Shown: piece by piece, positions 1 to 9,424 of the stretch | How positions within the stretch are numbered: the first letter of the stretch is position 1 | Layout: the number at the start of each line of letters is the position of its first letter | Assembly (NCBI RefSeq): GCF_001644225.1 | Contig: NZ_LSTV01000001.1 | Location: forward strand, 186,001-250,000 | DNA: 64,000 nt | Source of the DNA: Microbacterium oleivorans | GTDB taxonomy: Bacteria > Actinomycetota > Actinomycetes > Actinomycetales > Microbacteriaceae | Direction: 5' to 3' | The notes under the pieces: generated by a model | Told to the model about the DNA's origin: nothing | What the model saw: only the letters and a program-made list of their open reading frames with translations | The model's database searches: none | Made by a program: the position numbers and the translations under genes

Positions 1-1
1 G

Positions 2-1336
2 AAGAACCCCACGAAGTACGGCTACCGCGCGAATCAGGTCAACACGGTCAAGTGGCACCCGGACAGCGCGTGCGGGACGTCGAAGGTCTTCATCAAGAAC
101 CAGGCGACCGCGAATCTCTACATCTACACGCCGTACCGTCCGAACATCGCGGCGCTCGCGGCGGGCTACGCACAGGGCGACGGGTGCTCCAGCTACGGCA
201 ACCGGAACTTCTACAACTACTACGTGCAGTGGTTCGCTCCCAGCGCGGTCCCGAACGCCACCGGCGCGCCGGCGACGGTCGCCGCCTGCACCGTCCCTGC
301 GACGGCCGACGTCGTGTCGGCTTCGGGAACGGCGACCGTCACGACGGCGACGACGGCGCGGAAGGCGCCCGTCGCATCCTGCACGTCGGGGACCAAGGCG
401 CTGGCGACGTCGACCGCCGTGACGGTCAAGGGCACCTACGGCTCATGGGTGCAGATCGCGAACGGGTCGGGCACCTTGTGGGTCGCGAAGTCCGCGCTGC
501 GGATGCCGGTCGGCTCGCCCGCCGCCGGCTCGGACGCCTGCAAGCTTCCTGCGGAGTCGAGCATCACGAAGGCGTCGGGCGAGGCGGTGGTCGTGACCGA
601 GTCGTTGAACGCGCGCAAGGCTCCGACGACCAGCTGCGAGACCGGCAAGCGATCGATCACCGATGGGCAGACCTTCGCGCGAACGGGCACGTACGGCGCA
701 TGGTGGCGGCTCACCGTCAGCGGTTCCACATACTGGGCCCACAGCGACTACCTCGAAATGGTTTCCCCGAAGGCGATGTTCGTGACGCGGGCGGTGCATG
801 TGCGGTCGTCTGCGGGTGGGTCGCAGTTGGTGTCGACGTTGGTGACGGGGGCGTCGGTGTCGGCGGTGGCTACGCAGGGTGCGTGGACGAAGGTCACGGC
901 GGGGTCGGTGTCGGGGTGGGTGGATTCGTCGCGGTTGTCGTCGTCGAAGCCGTCGTTGCCGGTGACGTCGAAGATGCAGGTGAAGTCGAAGGTTGTTGCT
1001 CGGGCGGCGTTGACGGGTAACAGTGCTGCGGTGATGACGTTGGCTGCGGGGTCGGAGGTCACGGTGGTGGACTCCGATGGGTCGTGGCGTGCGGTCAGGT
1101 CGGGGAGCTCGACGGGGTGGGTGTTGTCGTCGGCGTTGGTCGCACCGGCCCCGAAGCCCGCCACGAAGGTCACCACGGCTGCGCTGAACCTCCGGTCCGC
1201 ACCGTCGACAACGGGGGGCATCATCACGACCCTGGCGAAGGGGACGACGGTGACGATCGTCTCGACGAAGGGGGAGTGGCGGCAGGTCAAGGCGGGTTCA
1301 CGCACCGGTTGGGTGCACGGAGCCTACCTCCGTTGA
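2..1336 (+). CDS. Secreted protein with five C-terminal SH3-like repeats (5' partial)
   Basis: The reading frame is open from the left edge, so the N-terminus and any signal peptide lie outside the window. The first 75 residues (YGYRANQVNTVKWHPDSACG, then an FYNYY segment) look like the C-terminal part of actinobacterial secreted 'hemagglutinin'-type proteins, from memory. About five SH3-like repeats of roughly 50-60 residues follow. Each has an N-terminal LNxR/VHVRS-type strand and a GxW-V core, and four of the five end in G-WV or LWV. Such repeats usually bind cell wall or peptide stems, so a wall-associated extracellular role is inferred. Repeats three and four are written in a different codon style from the rest (bases about 785-1140). 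Any catalytic domain must lie upstream. Confidence 0.75.
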   Translation, partial: KNPTKYGYRANQVNTVKWHPDSACGTSKVFIKNQATANLYIYTPYRPNIAALAAGYAQGDGCSSYGNRNFYNYYVQWFAPSAVPNATGAPATVAACTVPATADVVSASGTATVTTATTARKAPVASCTSGTKALATSTAVTVKGTYGSWVQIANGSGTLWVAKSALRMPVGSPAAGSDACKLPAESSITKASGEAVVVTESLNARKAPTTSCETGKRSITDGQTFARTGTYGAWWRLTVSGSTYWAHSDYLEMVSPKAMFVTRAVHVRSSAGGSQLVSTLVTGASVSAVATQGAWTKVTAGSVSGWVDSSRLSSSKPSLPVTSKMQVKSKVVARAALTGNSAAVMTLAAGSEVTVVDSDGSWRAVRSGSSTGWVLSSALVAPAPKPATKVTTAALNLRSAPSTTGGIITTLAKGTTVTIVSTKGEWRQVKAGSRTGWVHGAYLR

Positions 1337-1371
1337 CCGCGCGCCGAGGATTTCCAGAGGTAGGGGTCCAT

Positions 1372-1377
1372 TAGACT
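1372..1377 (+). promoter_or_regulatory. Candidate -10 box for the exporter operon
   Basis: TAGACT lies 58 bases upstream of the permease GTG, giving a leader of about 50 bases. No clear -35 box was seen. Confidence 0.4.
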
Positions 1378-1435
1378 CGATCCGGCCTGCCCGGTGCTGA
1401 TCACCCGGTCTGGATCCCGACCCGCTAGGAACCTT

Positions 1436-2332
1436 GTGACACAGATCGATTACAGCGCCTTCGAGACGCCCGGCCGCGGCCGCGGTCTTCTGGATGTCTT
1501 CCGCTACCACTATCTGCTGCGCCTGCTCATCGGCAAGAGCACGTCCCTGCGTTACCGCAACTCCGTTCTCGGGTGGTTCTGGTCTTACGTCCGGCCGACT
1601 GTGCAGTTCCTCGTCTACTACCTCGTCGTGGGGCAGATCCTCGGCCTGCACAACCAGGTCCCCGCCTTCCCGCTCTACCTTTTCAGCGGTCTCGTGCTGG
1701 TCAACCTCTTCAACGACACGATCTCTGCCGCGACGAGCTCCATCGTCAGCAACAAGGCGCTCGTTCGAAAGATCTATCTGCCGAGGGAGCTGTTTCCCCT
1801 CGCCGCCATCATCGGGACCTTCACCCACTTCCTTCCACAGCTGGCCGTCCTGGTCGTCGTGAGCCTCCTCTTCGGGTGGCTGCCGTCGTTCGCATCGATC
1901 GGCCTGGCACTCCTCGGCATCCTTCTCGTCGTCACATTTGTCGTGGGCATCGGGTTGTTCTTCTCCGCCGTGAACGTTCGTTTCCGCGATGCAAGCAACA
2001 TCGTCGACATCATCCGGACGATCGCGACGTGGTCCGTTCCCATCCTCTACACGTGGGAGATGGTTCGGAAAGTGACGACCGACCACGCGGTGCCGTGGCT
2101 GTTCGACCTCTATATGGCCAACCCGCTCGCGGTGGGCGTCGAGTTGTACCACCACGCCTTCTGGGGTTCGCTCCCCGTTGTCAATGACGCGCGGCCTCGC
2201 CCCGTCAACCTCGATTGGCCGCCTCAGTTCGAGTGGCACTTCGTCGCTGCCATCGGGGTCATCGTCCTCTCCCTGGTCATCGGCCAGTTCGTCTTCCGGC
2301 GCTTCGAGCGCAGCTTCGCACAGGACCTGTGA
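1436..2332 (+). CDS. ABC-2 type polysaccharide/teichoic acid exporter permease
   Basis: This 298-residue protein has about six hydrophobic membrane segments and the GxxxxRYRxSxLGxxW-type N-terminal region of the TagG/RfbD/Wzm family (here TSLRYRNSVLGWFWSYVRP). It would form the membrane channel that flips a lipid-linked wall polymer to the outer face. The GTG at 1436 is chosen because AGGA lies 5 bases before it and homology begins just after; an ATG at 1394 in the same frame would add 14 poorly fitting residues. The stop codon overlaps the ATPase start by one base (TGATG), so the two are translationally coupled. Confidence 0.88.
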   Translation: MTQIDYSAFETPGRGRGLLDVFRYHYLLRLLIGKSTSLRYRNSVLGWFWSYVRPTVQFLVYYLVVGQILGLHNQVPAFPLYLFSGLVLVNLFNDTISAATSSIVSNKALVRKIYLPRELFPLAAIIGTFTHFLPQLAVLVVVSLLFGWLPSFASIGLALLGILLVVTFVVGIGLFFSAVNVRFRDASNIVDIIRTIATWSVPILYTWEMVRKVTTDHAVPWLFDLYMANPLAVGVELYHHAFWGSLPVVNDARPRPVNLDWPPQFEWHFVAAIGVIVLSLVIGQFVFRRFERSFAQDL

Positions 2333-3072
2333 TGTCGATTTCCGCAGAGACCCAGCCCCGCATCATCGTCGACCACGTGTCGAAATGGTTCAGCAAGCGC
2401 AGCACGCGATCGATGAAGGATGCCTTCATCGCTGCGGCGCGACGACAGCCGGTGAGGGCTCGACAGTTCCATGCATTGAAAGACGTGTCGTTCTCGATCG
2501 GCGAAGGGGAGTCCGTCGCTGTGATGGGCCTCAACGGGTCGGGGAAGTCCACGACGCTCAAGCTCGTCTCGGGAGTTCTCGAGCCGGACTCGGGGCGTGT
2601 CCTCACCCGCGGGAAGGTCGCGGGTCTCATCGAGGTCGGAGCCGGGTTCCACCCCGATCTCACCGGGCGGGAGAACGTCTTCCTCAACGCCGCCATTCTC
2701 GGGATGAGTGAGAAGGAGACCAAGGAACGGTTCGATGAGATCGTCGCATTCAGCGAGATCGGCGACTTCATCGATCAAGAGGTCAAACATTACTCGTCCG
2801 GCATGTTCATGCGGCTGGCGTTCAGTGTCGCCATCCACGTGGAGCTCGATGTGCTTCTCGTGGACGAAGTGCTCTCCGTCGGCGATGCCCCTTTCCGCGC
2901 CAAGTGCAACGCGAAGCTGAAGGAACTCGCGGCCCGTGGCGTGACGATGATGGTCGTCAGCCACAGCAAGGGCCAGGTCAAGGAGCTCTGCACCCGAGGA
3001 ATCGTGCTGAGCAAGGGCGATGTCGTGTTCGACGGGCCCATCGCGGAAGCACTCGAGGTCCTCGAATCCTGA
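2332..3072 (+). CDS. ABC transporter ATPase for polysaccharide/teichoic acid export
   Basis: This 246-residue ATPase of the TagH/RfbE/Wzt type lacks the extra C-terminal carbohydrate-binding domain of some Wzt proteins. The Walker A motif is GLNGSGKST (about residues 66-74), the signature is YSSGM (154-158) and the Walker B is LLVDE (175-179), followed by the family-typical LSVGDAPF. It powers export by the permease that overlaps its start. The two genes lie next to acyltransferase, glycosyltransferase and glycerophosphotransferase genes, which supports a phosphorylated wall polymer as cargo. Confidence 0.92.
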   Translation: MSISAETQPRIIVDHVSKWFSKRSTRSMKDAFIAAARRQPVRARQFHALKDVSFSIGEGESVAVMGLNGSGKSTTLKLVSGVLEPDSGRVLTRGKVAGLIEVGAGFHPDLTGRENVFLNAAILGMSEKETKERFDEIVAFSEIGDFIDQEVKHYSSGMFMRLAFSVAIHVELDVLLVDEVLSVGDAPFRAKCNAKLKELAARGVTMMVVSHSKGQVKELCTRGIVLSKGDVVFDGPIAEALEVLES

Positions 3073-3130
3073 CGTGCAGTTCGACATGCCTCCGGCGGTT
3101 CGGAGAATCCACCGAGACGTCAGCTCGAAG

Positions 3131-5233
3131 ATGAGCGGCCCCCTCTCGTTGCCCGCCCATCGGCGACCCGCCGATCATGAGGTTCGCGCTCCGCGCGCGG
3201 ACATCCAGGCGTTACGAGCGATCGCCGTCGGCGTCGTGGTCGTCTATCACTTCTTCCCCGATCTGCTCCCTGGAGGCTTCGTGGGGGTCGACGTCTTCTT
3301 CGTCATCTCCGGCTTCCTGATCACAGCTCATCTCATCGACAGGCCGCCCCGGTCGGGCCGTGACCTGGCCGCGTTCTGGGGACGCCGGATCCGTCGGCTG
3401 CTACCCGCATCCTTCCTGGTGCTCGGAACCACTTTCGTGCTCGTCCTCCTGCTCGCGCCGGAGACTGTTCGGACGCAGACCGCCGAAGAGATCGCCGCAT
3501 CTGCGCTCTACGTGCAGAACTGGTTCCTCGCGGGCGAGGCTGTTGATTACCTCGCAGCGGACAATGCGGCATCCCCGGTCCAGCACTTCTGGTCGCTGTC
3601 GGTCGAGGAGCAGTTCTACCTCTTCTGGCCCGTCCTGGTGATGATCGTCTCGCTCGCGGTCGCTCGACGTCGTCTCCGTTCCCTGCGGGGCGGTATCGGG
3701 GTCGCTGTCGTGCTGGTGTCGGTGATCTCGTTCTCGGCGTCCGTGGTCCTCACCGCAACCGACCCGGGCTCGGCGTACTTCGTCACCTGGACGCGGATCT
3801 GGGAGCTGGGCGTCGGCGCTCTCGCTGCGTGCCTTTTCCCGGCGCTCCAGCACGTCCTGGCGGGACGTCGCGGGCTCCGCACCGTTCTGGCCTACCTGGG
3901 TATCGCCGGGATAGCGGGTGCGGCTTTCATCTTTTCGGAATCGCTGCCGTTCCCCGGGAGCGTCGCCTTGCTGCCGGTGCTGTCGACCGCCCTGGTGCTC
4001 GTTGCCGCCGTGGAGCGGGACCGCCTGTCTCCGTCCGTCCTCATGGAGTGGCGACCGGTGCAGCTGGTCGGTGACCTGTCCTACAGCATCTACCTGTGGC
4101 ACTGGCCTGCGCTTATTCTGCTCCCTGTCGTCCTCGATCGGGAGGTTCGGGGATGGCAGAAGATCGTGGTCCTCGCCGGTGTCGTCGCTCTCTCGTGGGC
4201 GACCAAGCGCTGGGTGGAGGACCGGTTCCGCGGGACTCGGCCTTTGGGACGGCCCCTCCGGCGATCGTTCGTCTTCGCGGGAGTCGGGATGCTGGTCTTC
4301 GTGCTCGCGGCGGGCGCGACGGTCCACGCTCAAGCGCGGGCGGTGGCGGACGAGCAGGCGCGGATCGATGCATTGGTCGACGGCTCGGCGCCGTGCTTCG
4401 GGGCGAGGGCACTCATCGATACCGAGTCGTGTGATCCACACGGGGCCGAGTTGCTGACATCGCCGGGTTTCGCCGCCGCTGATCGCCCCGACCCCTATGA
4501 GGACGACTGCTGGACCCTCGCCGACTATTCGGAAACGCGAACGTGCGAGTACGGATCCGATGCTCCCGATGCGACGCGGGTAGCACTGATAGGCAACTCG
4601 CACGCGGGGCACTGGCTCCCCGCTCTGCAGGAGATCGCCGCGGAACGCGGGTGGCGCATCACGACGTATCTCATCAGCGTGTGCTACACCGTGGATGTGA
4701 AGATCGACCTCGGCTCCGAGCCGGCATCCAGTAATTGCCTGGCGTGGAACCGGCGCTCCATCGCCGATATCGCCAACGGCGGATACGACCTCGTCGTGAT
4801 CTCGGATCGCACGTATCAGCCGATCGAAGGCTACGACCGTGCCGACAACGCCACCGTGGCTCAGGAGGCCTACGGTCGTGTCCTGGATCGATGGTCGGAT
4901 GCCGGGGTACCCACCCTCGTCCTACGCGACACGCCGTACGCCACAGACCTCGCGAACGTGCCGCAGTGCGTGGAGGAGGCCGGCGATGATCTCGCCGCGT
5001 GCGACGGGACTCGTCGGCGCGAGGTGGTCGACCCCCTGGCCGACGCTGCGGCGCTGCGGTCGGACGACCCGAACGTCCGTCTCCTCGACCTCACCGACCG
5101 CATCTGCTCGGCCGACGTCTGCCAGTCCGTCGTCGGCGGCGTCATCGTCTACTTCGATCGCGGCCACCTGAGCGCGACATTCTCCCGAACTCTCGCTCCC
5201 GACATCTGGGCGACCGCGAAAGAATTGCTATGA
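3131..5233 (+). CDS. Membrane O-acyltransferase with C-terminal SGNH domain (OafA/YrhL-like)
   Basis: This protein of about 700 residues has an acyltransferase-3 membrane domain, starting at DIQALRAIAV with YHFFP (catalytic-type His) and FVGVDVFFVISGFL. It is followed by about ten membrane segments to residue about 400 and an extracellular SGNH-like domain. In that domain GNSH at about 488-491 carries the nucleophile-like Ser490, and DRGH at about 676-679 gives the Asp-His pair. Such fusions move acyl groups, usually acetyl, across the membrane onto surface glycans. Start choice is uncertain: in-frame GTG 3074 and ATG 3086 also exist, and 3131 gives the N-terminus nearest the domain. Its stop overlaps the next gene (ATGA). 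Confidence 0.85.
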   Translation: MSGPLSLPAHRRPADHEVRAPRADIQALRAIAVGVVVVYHFFPDLLPGGFVGVDVFFVISGFLITAHLIDRPPRSGRDLAAFWGRRIRRLLPASFLVLGTTFVLVLLLAPETVRTQTAEEIAASALYVQNWFLAGEAVDYLAADNAASPVQHFWSLSVEEQFYLFWPVLVMIVSLAVARRRLRSLRGGIGVAVVLVSVISFSASVVLTATDPGSAYFVTWTRIWELGVGALAACLFPALQHVLAGRRGLRTVLAYLGIAGIAGAAFIFSESLPFPGSVALLPVLSTALVLVAAVERDRLSPSVLMEWRPVQLVGDLSYSIYLWHWPALILLPVVLDREVRGWQKIVVLAGVVALSWATKRWVEDRFRGTRPLGRPLRRSFVFAGVGMLVFVLAAGATVHAQARAVADEQARIDALVDGSAPCFGARALIDTESCDPHGAELLTSPGFAAADRPDPYEDDCWTLADYSETRTCEYGSDAPDATRVALIGNSHAGHWLPALQEIAAERGWRITTYLISVCYTVDVKIDLGSEPASSNCLAWNRRSIADIANGGYDLVVISDRTYQPIEGYDRADNATVAQEAYGRVLDRWSDAGVPTLVLRDTPYATDLANVPQCVEEAGDDLAACDGTRRREVVDPLADAAALRSDDPNVRLLDLTDRICSADVCQSVVGGVIVYFDRGHLSATFSRTLAPDIWATAKELL

Positions 5234-7914
5234 CCTCACATCGCGACGTTTCCCGCACCGGGCGTACCATCTCAGTCGTCTCGCCCATGTACAACGTGGC
5301 ACGGTACCTCGACGACTACTTCGAGTCCCTCTTGCGCCAGACGTGCGGCTTCGAGAGCCTCGAGGTCATCCTGGTGGACGACGGCTCCACCGACGAGACG
5401 GGAGAGTTGGCGCAGGCGTTTGCGGCGCAGCATCCCAACGTCTCCTACGTCTACAAGGAGAACGGCGGGCAGGCTTCTGCGCGCAATGTCGGTCTCGAGC
5501 ACGCGACCGGGGTATGGGTGACCTTCCCCGACCCGGACGACGTTCTGACACCCAACTACTTCGCCGACGTGCTGGCGCAGATGTCGGAGCCCGGCGCGGC
5601 GGATGCTGCCATGTTCAGCGCGCGCATGATCCTTTGGTTCGAAGCGCGGGAGGCGGACGCGCTTCGAGACACGCACGCCCTCACCTGGCGGTTCGCGGAG
5701 GGCACTCGACTGGTCGACCTCTCGCAGGAGCCGACCGTCATCCAGGCTCACGTGACGACCGGCTTCCTCCGTCGCGAGGTGCTGCTCGCTCATGGGATCC
5801 GATTCCGCGAGCGTCTGCGCCTGCGTTTCGAGGACGGCAACCTCGTCTCGCGCTACCTGCTGCAGTTCGATGCCCCGCTGGTCGGACTCGTGAGGTCGAG
5901 CGAGTACCACTACCGCCAGCGTGCCGATGCGTCGTCGACCGTCCAGGCGAACGTCGCGGATCCGCGCAAGTACACCGACACCATTCGCTACGGATACCTC
6001 GACGTCGTCGACGCCGCCCAGGGGAGGCTTCCGCGCTGGGCGCAGAACCTCATGGTGTACGACCTGCTCTGGCTCTTCCGCAGCTCTCAGACACCGACTG
6101 TCCGTCGCACGCAATTCCCTGCGGCGATGCATGACGAGGTGGAGGAGTTACTGCCCTTATGGCTGGCGCACATCGATGAGGACACCCTCATGGAGTGGAC
6201 CATCATGCCCGTTCCCAGCTGGATGACGGAAGCGTTGGTCCTCGTGAAGCGCGGCACCGGACACAGCGATATGCATTTCGGGAGCATCGATCCCAAGCGT
6301 GGGCTCGTCTCGCTCGTGTACCGCTACCGGGGTGATCGCCCCTCGGAGGTCGTCCATGCGGGCGACCGAGTCATCGAGCCCCGATACACAGCCGAGGTCG
6401 GTCTCGAATACCTCGGCAGGCGCATCGTCTGGCAGCGCTACCTGTGGCTCCCCGTGGAGTCCGCACTCACGGTCGAACTCGGCGGTGAGCCGGCCAGCAT
6501 CCATCTGCGAGCCAACGCGGGGCGGTCCGCCGGGATCGACGGGGACGTCCTGGCGGCGAGGACGGCGTCGGCGGAGTCGCGAGCGGAGCCCCAAGCGACC
6601 CTGCGCGGGCTCCGTCGGTTGCGTCGCCGCGGCGGGCTCATGCTTCGGGAGGTGAAGGCGCTGGCGCGCGAACGCCCCACCATCTCCGTTGCGTTGCGCC
6701 GGGTCGGCGTCGCGTGGGGAGCGATGTCGCCACGGCTGGGACGAGAATTCGAAGGCGCCTGGGTGTTCATCGACCGGGACGTCGACGCGAATGACAGTGC
6801 GGAGATCCTCTACCGGTGGGTCAAGCAGAACCGCCCGGAGATCAACTCGTGGTTCGTCCTCCGGCGGGGATCCGTGGACTGGGGTCGGCTCGAGAAAGAA
6901 GGCTTCCGACTCGTCGAATACGGCTCGGCGCGGTTCACGGCGCTCATGATGGCTGCCGAGCACGTCGCGTCGAGCCACGCCGACCGCTTCATCACCGACC
7001 CGCTCCCACGGCGTTTCGGGCGTCGGCCGTGGAACTTCACCTTCCTGCAGCACGGCGTCATCAAGGGCGACATCTCGGGGTGGCTGAACACCAAGCGCAT
7101 CGCGACGTTCGTCACCTCCACGGAGGACGAGTACGACTTCATCGCCGGCCCGTCCCCCTTCCGGTTCGGTCCCAAAGAGGTGCGGCTCACAGGGCTGCCA
7201 CGTTTCGATGCGCTACTGGCGCAGGATGCCGCGGTCTCCGAGGACGAACGCGACATCGTCCTCGTCATGCCGACGTGGCGTGACTATCTGGTCGGGAAGA
7301 TGATGTCGTCCTCGCGGGATCGGGAAGGGGTGCAGGAATTCGGTGACACCACCTACGCACGAGCGGTGCAGGGTCTTCTGACGAGCGACTCGCTGCGATC
7401 TGCCGTGACGACGCGCGGCATGCGCGTCGTCTTCATGCCGCACCCGAACATGCGGGTCTACCTCGATCGTTTCGAGGTCCCCGACTTCGTGGAGATCGTT
7501 TCCTACGACGACGTCGACGTCCGCGAGATGATCGCGCGCGCCCGCGTACTCGTCACCGACTACTCCTCAGTCGCCTTCAACATGGCGTACGTCCAGCGCC
7601 CCGTCGTCTACTTCCAGTTCGACCGGGACGAGTATTACGCAGGGCACACCGAGCGTCCGGCCTACTTCACGTACGAGACCCACGGTTTCGGTCCGATCGT
7701 GGAGACCGCCGATGACGCCGCGCGGGCGGTCGAGGAGGCTCTGTCCGGCGCCGTGGATGCGGTCTTCCTCGAACGGATGAGGCGGGCCTTCCCCGTCCGC
7801 GACGGTCAGAACTCACGCCGGGTCTTCGACGCGATGGTCGAGTCTCGGACGCGGAGACCCCTCACAGAGCGATCGATGGCAGCGCCGATCGATCGATGGC
7901 AGAACCTGACGTGA
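5230..7914 (+). CDS. GT2 glycosyltransferase / CDP-glycerol glycerophosphotransferase fusion
   Basis: This 894-residue mosaic protein has two parts. Residues about 14-270 are a GT2 nucleotide-sugar transferase with VDDGS at 49-53, a QASARN motif and a DPDD metal site at 101-104. Residues about 540-880 are a TagB/TagF-type phosphotransferase: LQHGVIKGD from residue 606 carries the catalytic-type His, and TDYSS lies around 776-780. The middle (about 280-530) is of unclear fold. It probably transfers a sugar and a glycerol- or ribitol-phosphate to the same growing chain at the cytoplasmic membrane face. The gene overlaps the acyltransferase by 4 bases and ends the forward operon that begins with the exporter. 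Confidence 0.88.
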   Translation: MTSHRDVSRTGRTISVVSPMYNVARYLDDYFESLLRQTCGFESLEVILVDDGSTDETGELAQAFAAQHPNVSYVYKENGGQASARNVGLEHATGVWVTFPDPDDVLTPNYFADVLAQMSEPGAADAAMFSARMILWFEAREADALRDTHALTWRFAEGTRLVDLSQEPTVIQAHVTTGFLRREVLLAHGIRFRERLRLRFEDGNLVSRYLLQFDAPLVGLVRSSEYHYRQRADASSTVQANVADPRKYTDTIRYGYLDVVDAAQGRLPRWAQNLMVYDLLWLFRSSQTPTVRRTQFPAAMHDEVEELLPLWLAHIDEDTLMEWTIMPVPSWMTEALVLVKRGTGHSDMHFGSIDPKRGLVSLVYRYRGDRPSEVVHAGDRVIEPRYTAEVGLEYLGRRIVWQRYLWLPVESALTVELGGEPASIHLRANAGRSAGIDGDVLAARTASAESRAEPQATLRGLRRLRRRGGLMLREVKALARERPTISVALRRVGVAWGAMSPRLGREFEGAWVFIDRDVDANDSAEILYRWVKQNRPEINSWFVLRRGSVDWGRLEKEGFRLVEYGSARFTALMMAAEHVASSHADRFITDPLPRRFGRRPWNFTFLQHGVIKGDISGWLNTKRIATFVTSTEDEYDFIAGPSPFRFGPKEVRLTGLPRFDALLAQDAAVSEDERDIVLVMPTWRDYLVGKMMSSSRDREGVQEFGDTTYARAVQGLLTSDSLRSAVTTRGMRVVFMPHPNMRVYLDRFEVPDFVEIVSYDDVDVREMIARARVLVTDYSSVAFNMAYVQRPVVYFQFDRDEYYAGHTERPAYFTYETHGFGPIVETADDAARAVEEALSGAVDAVFLERMRRAFPVRDGQNSRRVFDAMVESRTRRPLTERSMAAPIDRWQNLT

Positions 7915-7933
7915 TGCACGCCGGCGGCGCCGG

Positions 7934-9331
7934 TCAGCGCAGGTTCTTCATCTCAGACACCTGCACGGTCACGATCTGACCGGTCAGGTCTGAGCCGAGG
8001 ATGCCGAGGGTCACCTTCGCCACGTCGTCGGCATCGAGAAGGGAGCCTTCGGGTTCGTCACCGAACGCGGCGGTGCGCATGGGCGTCGCCGTGCGCTGGG
8101 GGTTGATGCAATTGATCCGGACGCCGTTGTCGGCCCATTCCTCGGAAAGCGCCTGGGTGAGGTTGACGACGCCTGCCTTCGTGGCCGAGTAGGCCGCGTA
8201 ACCCGATCGGCCGCGCGTGTACGAGCTCGACGTGAACAAGATGACCTGCCCGCCGTGGCGCGCGAGGTGGGGATAGGCCTCTCGGGCGATCACCGCCGGG
8301 GCGAGCAGGTTGGTTTCGATGGTGTGCTCGAGGTCCTCCTGCGACGTCTCGACGAGAGGTCCGATCCGGAGGACACCGGCCGTCACGATGACGGCGTCGA
8401 TACGCCCGAGGGTCTGAGCCGCCTCTGTGAGCGCGTCCCCGACCTGGAACGCGGAACGCACATCGGTGCCCGTTGAGGTGCGGCTGAACTCCATGACGTT
8501 CGCGCCACGTGCACGGGCCAGGTCGACGATGCTCGCGCCGATGCCGTAGCTCCCGCCGAAGACCACGATGCCCGCGCCGGACAGGTCGGGGAGCTCTTTC
8601 ACCAGACGCTCCATGGAGAGGCTCGCGGACTGCAACTGGAACAGCTTGTCCGCGATGTGCACGTCGATCGGCTCCGTGACCTTCATGTTCTCGGGGGTGC
8701 CGTCGACGACGAAGATGGGGACGTCGGGGAGATAGGTGAACACCACTCCGCAGTCGTCGGTGGCTCGGAACTCGGGGTCGCCCTCGGCGATCTGGTACGC
8801 GCGTCGGATGGTCCCGAGCCGGAAGGCTTGCGGGGTCTGACCGCGGCGCAGCCGCGAACGATCCGGGATGCCGGTGATCAAGCTGGACCGATCGACTTCG
8901 ATGATGGTGTCGGCTGAGGGGATCGCGGTGTCGACGGCGTCGTATGTGTCGAGGGCGTTCACGCAGTCACCGATGATGCGCGCGTCGATGAAGGGTCGGA
9001 CGGCGTCGTGGAAGAGAACCTTGGTGTCCTCACCCTCGAGGACGCTGATCGCCAACTTGGTCGTGTCGTTCCTGGTCGCCCCGCCCGGAAGGATGCGGCT
9101 CAGCTTGGAGAAACGGCCGCTGGAGATCAGGTGATCCAGCTCACCTATGGACTCCGCGTTCATCATGACGAGGATCTCGTCGACGTCCGCGCTGGCCTCG
9201 AGGGCTTCGAGAGTGTGCTCGACGATCGCCTTGCCCGCGATCTTGAGGAGCTGCTTCGGGATGCCGAGGCCCACGCGGACCCCGATCCCGCCCGCCAGGA
9301 CGACGGCGACGGTTCGGCTCTGAGCGGTCAT
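7934..9331 (-). CDS. Bifunctional CDP-ribitol synthase (cytidylyltransferase plus reductase)
   Basis: The protein has 465 residues. The N-terminal half is IspD/TarI-like: LAGGIGVRVGLGIPKQL is the nucleotide loop, and DAVRPF is the conserved substrate segment. The C-terminal half is a short-chain dehydrogenase with GGSYGIGAS for cofactor binding and the catalytic YAAYSATK. This order matches the Haemophilus Bcs1/Acs1 type, which reduces ribulose 5-phosphate to ribitol 5-phosphate and activates it with CTP. CDP-ribitol is therefore the predicted product and would feed the TagB/TagF-like enzymes encoded around it. A strong ribosome site (GGAGGAG) lies 4 bases before the ATG. The gene runs opposite to its neighbours. 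Confidence 0.88.
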   Translation of the reverse strand: MTAQSRTVAVVLAGGIGVRVGLGIPKQLLKIAGKAIVEHTLEALEASADVDEILVMMNAESIGELDHLISSGRFSKLSRILPGGATRNDTTKLAISVLEGEDTKVLFHDAVRPFIDARIIGDCVNALDTYDAVDTAIPSADTIIEVDRSSLITGIPDRSRLRRGQTPQAFRLGTIRRAYQIAEGDPEFRATDDCGVVFTYLPDVPIFVVDGTPENMKVTEPIDVHIADKLFQLQSASLSMERLVKELPDLSGAGIVVFGGSYGIGASIVDLARARGANVMEFSRTSTGTDVRSAFQVGDALTEAAQTLGRIDAVIVTAGVLRIGPLVETSQEDLEHTIETNLLAPAVIAREAYPHLARHGGQVILFTSSSYTRGRSGYAAYSATKAGVVNLTQALSEEWADNGVRINCINPQRTATPMRTAAFGDEPEGSLLDADDVAKVTLGILGSDLTGQIVTVQVSEMKNLR

Positions 9332-9412
9332 GTGACTCCTCCGGTGGGGACGGTCCATCCTATCCGGCGGCCCCTTGGTCCCCGCGGCCGGGAGCGGCGC
9401 GGACGGCCGTTC

Positions 9413-9418
9413 TACAAT
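9413..9418 (+). promoter_or_regulatory. -10 box of leaderless start at 9425
   Basis: TACAAT (5/6 to TATAAT) is followed by six bases and then GTG, so transcription would begin at the start codon. Confidence 0.65.
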
Positions 9419-9424
9419 GATCGA

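Noticed and set aside
1298..2239. Long reverse-strand ORF opposite the ABC permease, and many similar long ORFs opposite or out of frame with secA, katG, kgd and others
   Set aside because: They are shadows expected at about 70% GC. They are rich in Arg, Gly, Asp and His with no domain, and the opposite frame holds an obvious conserved gene.
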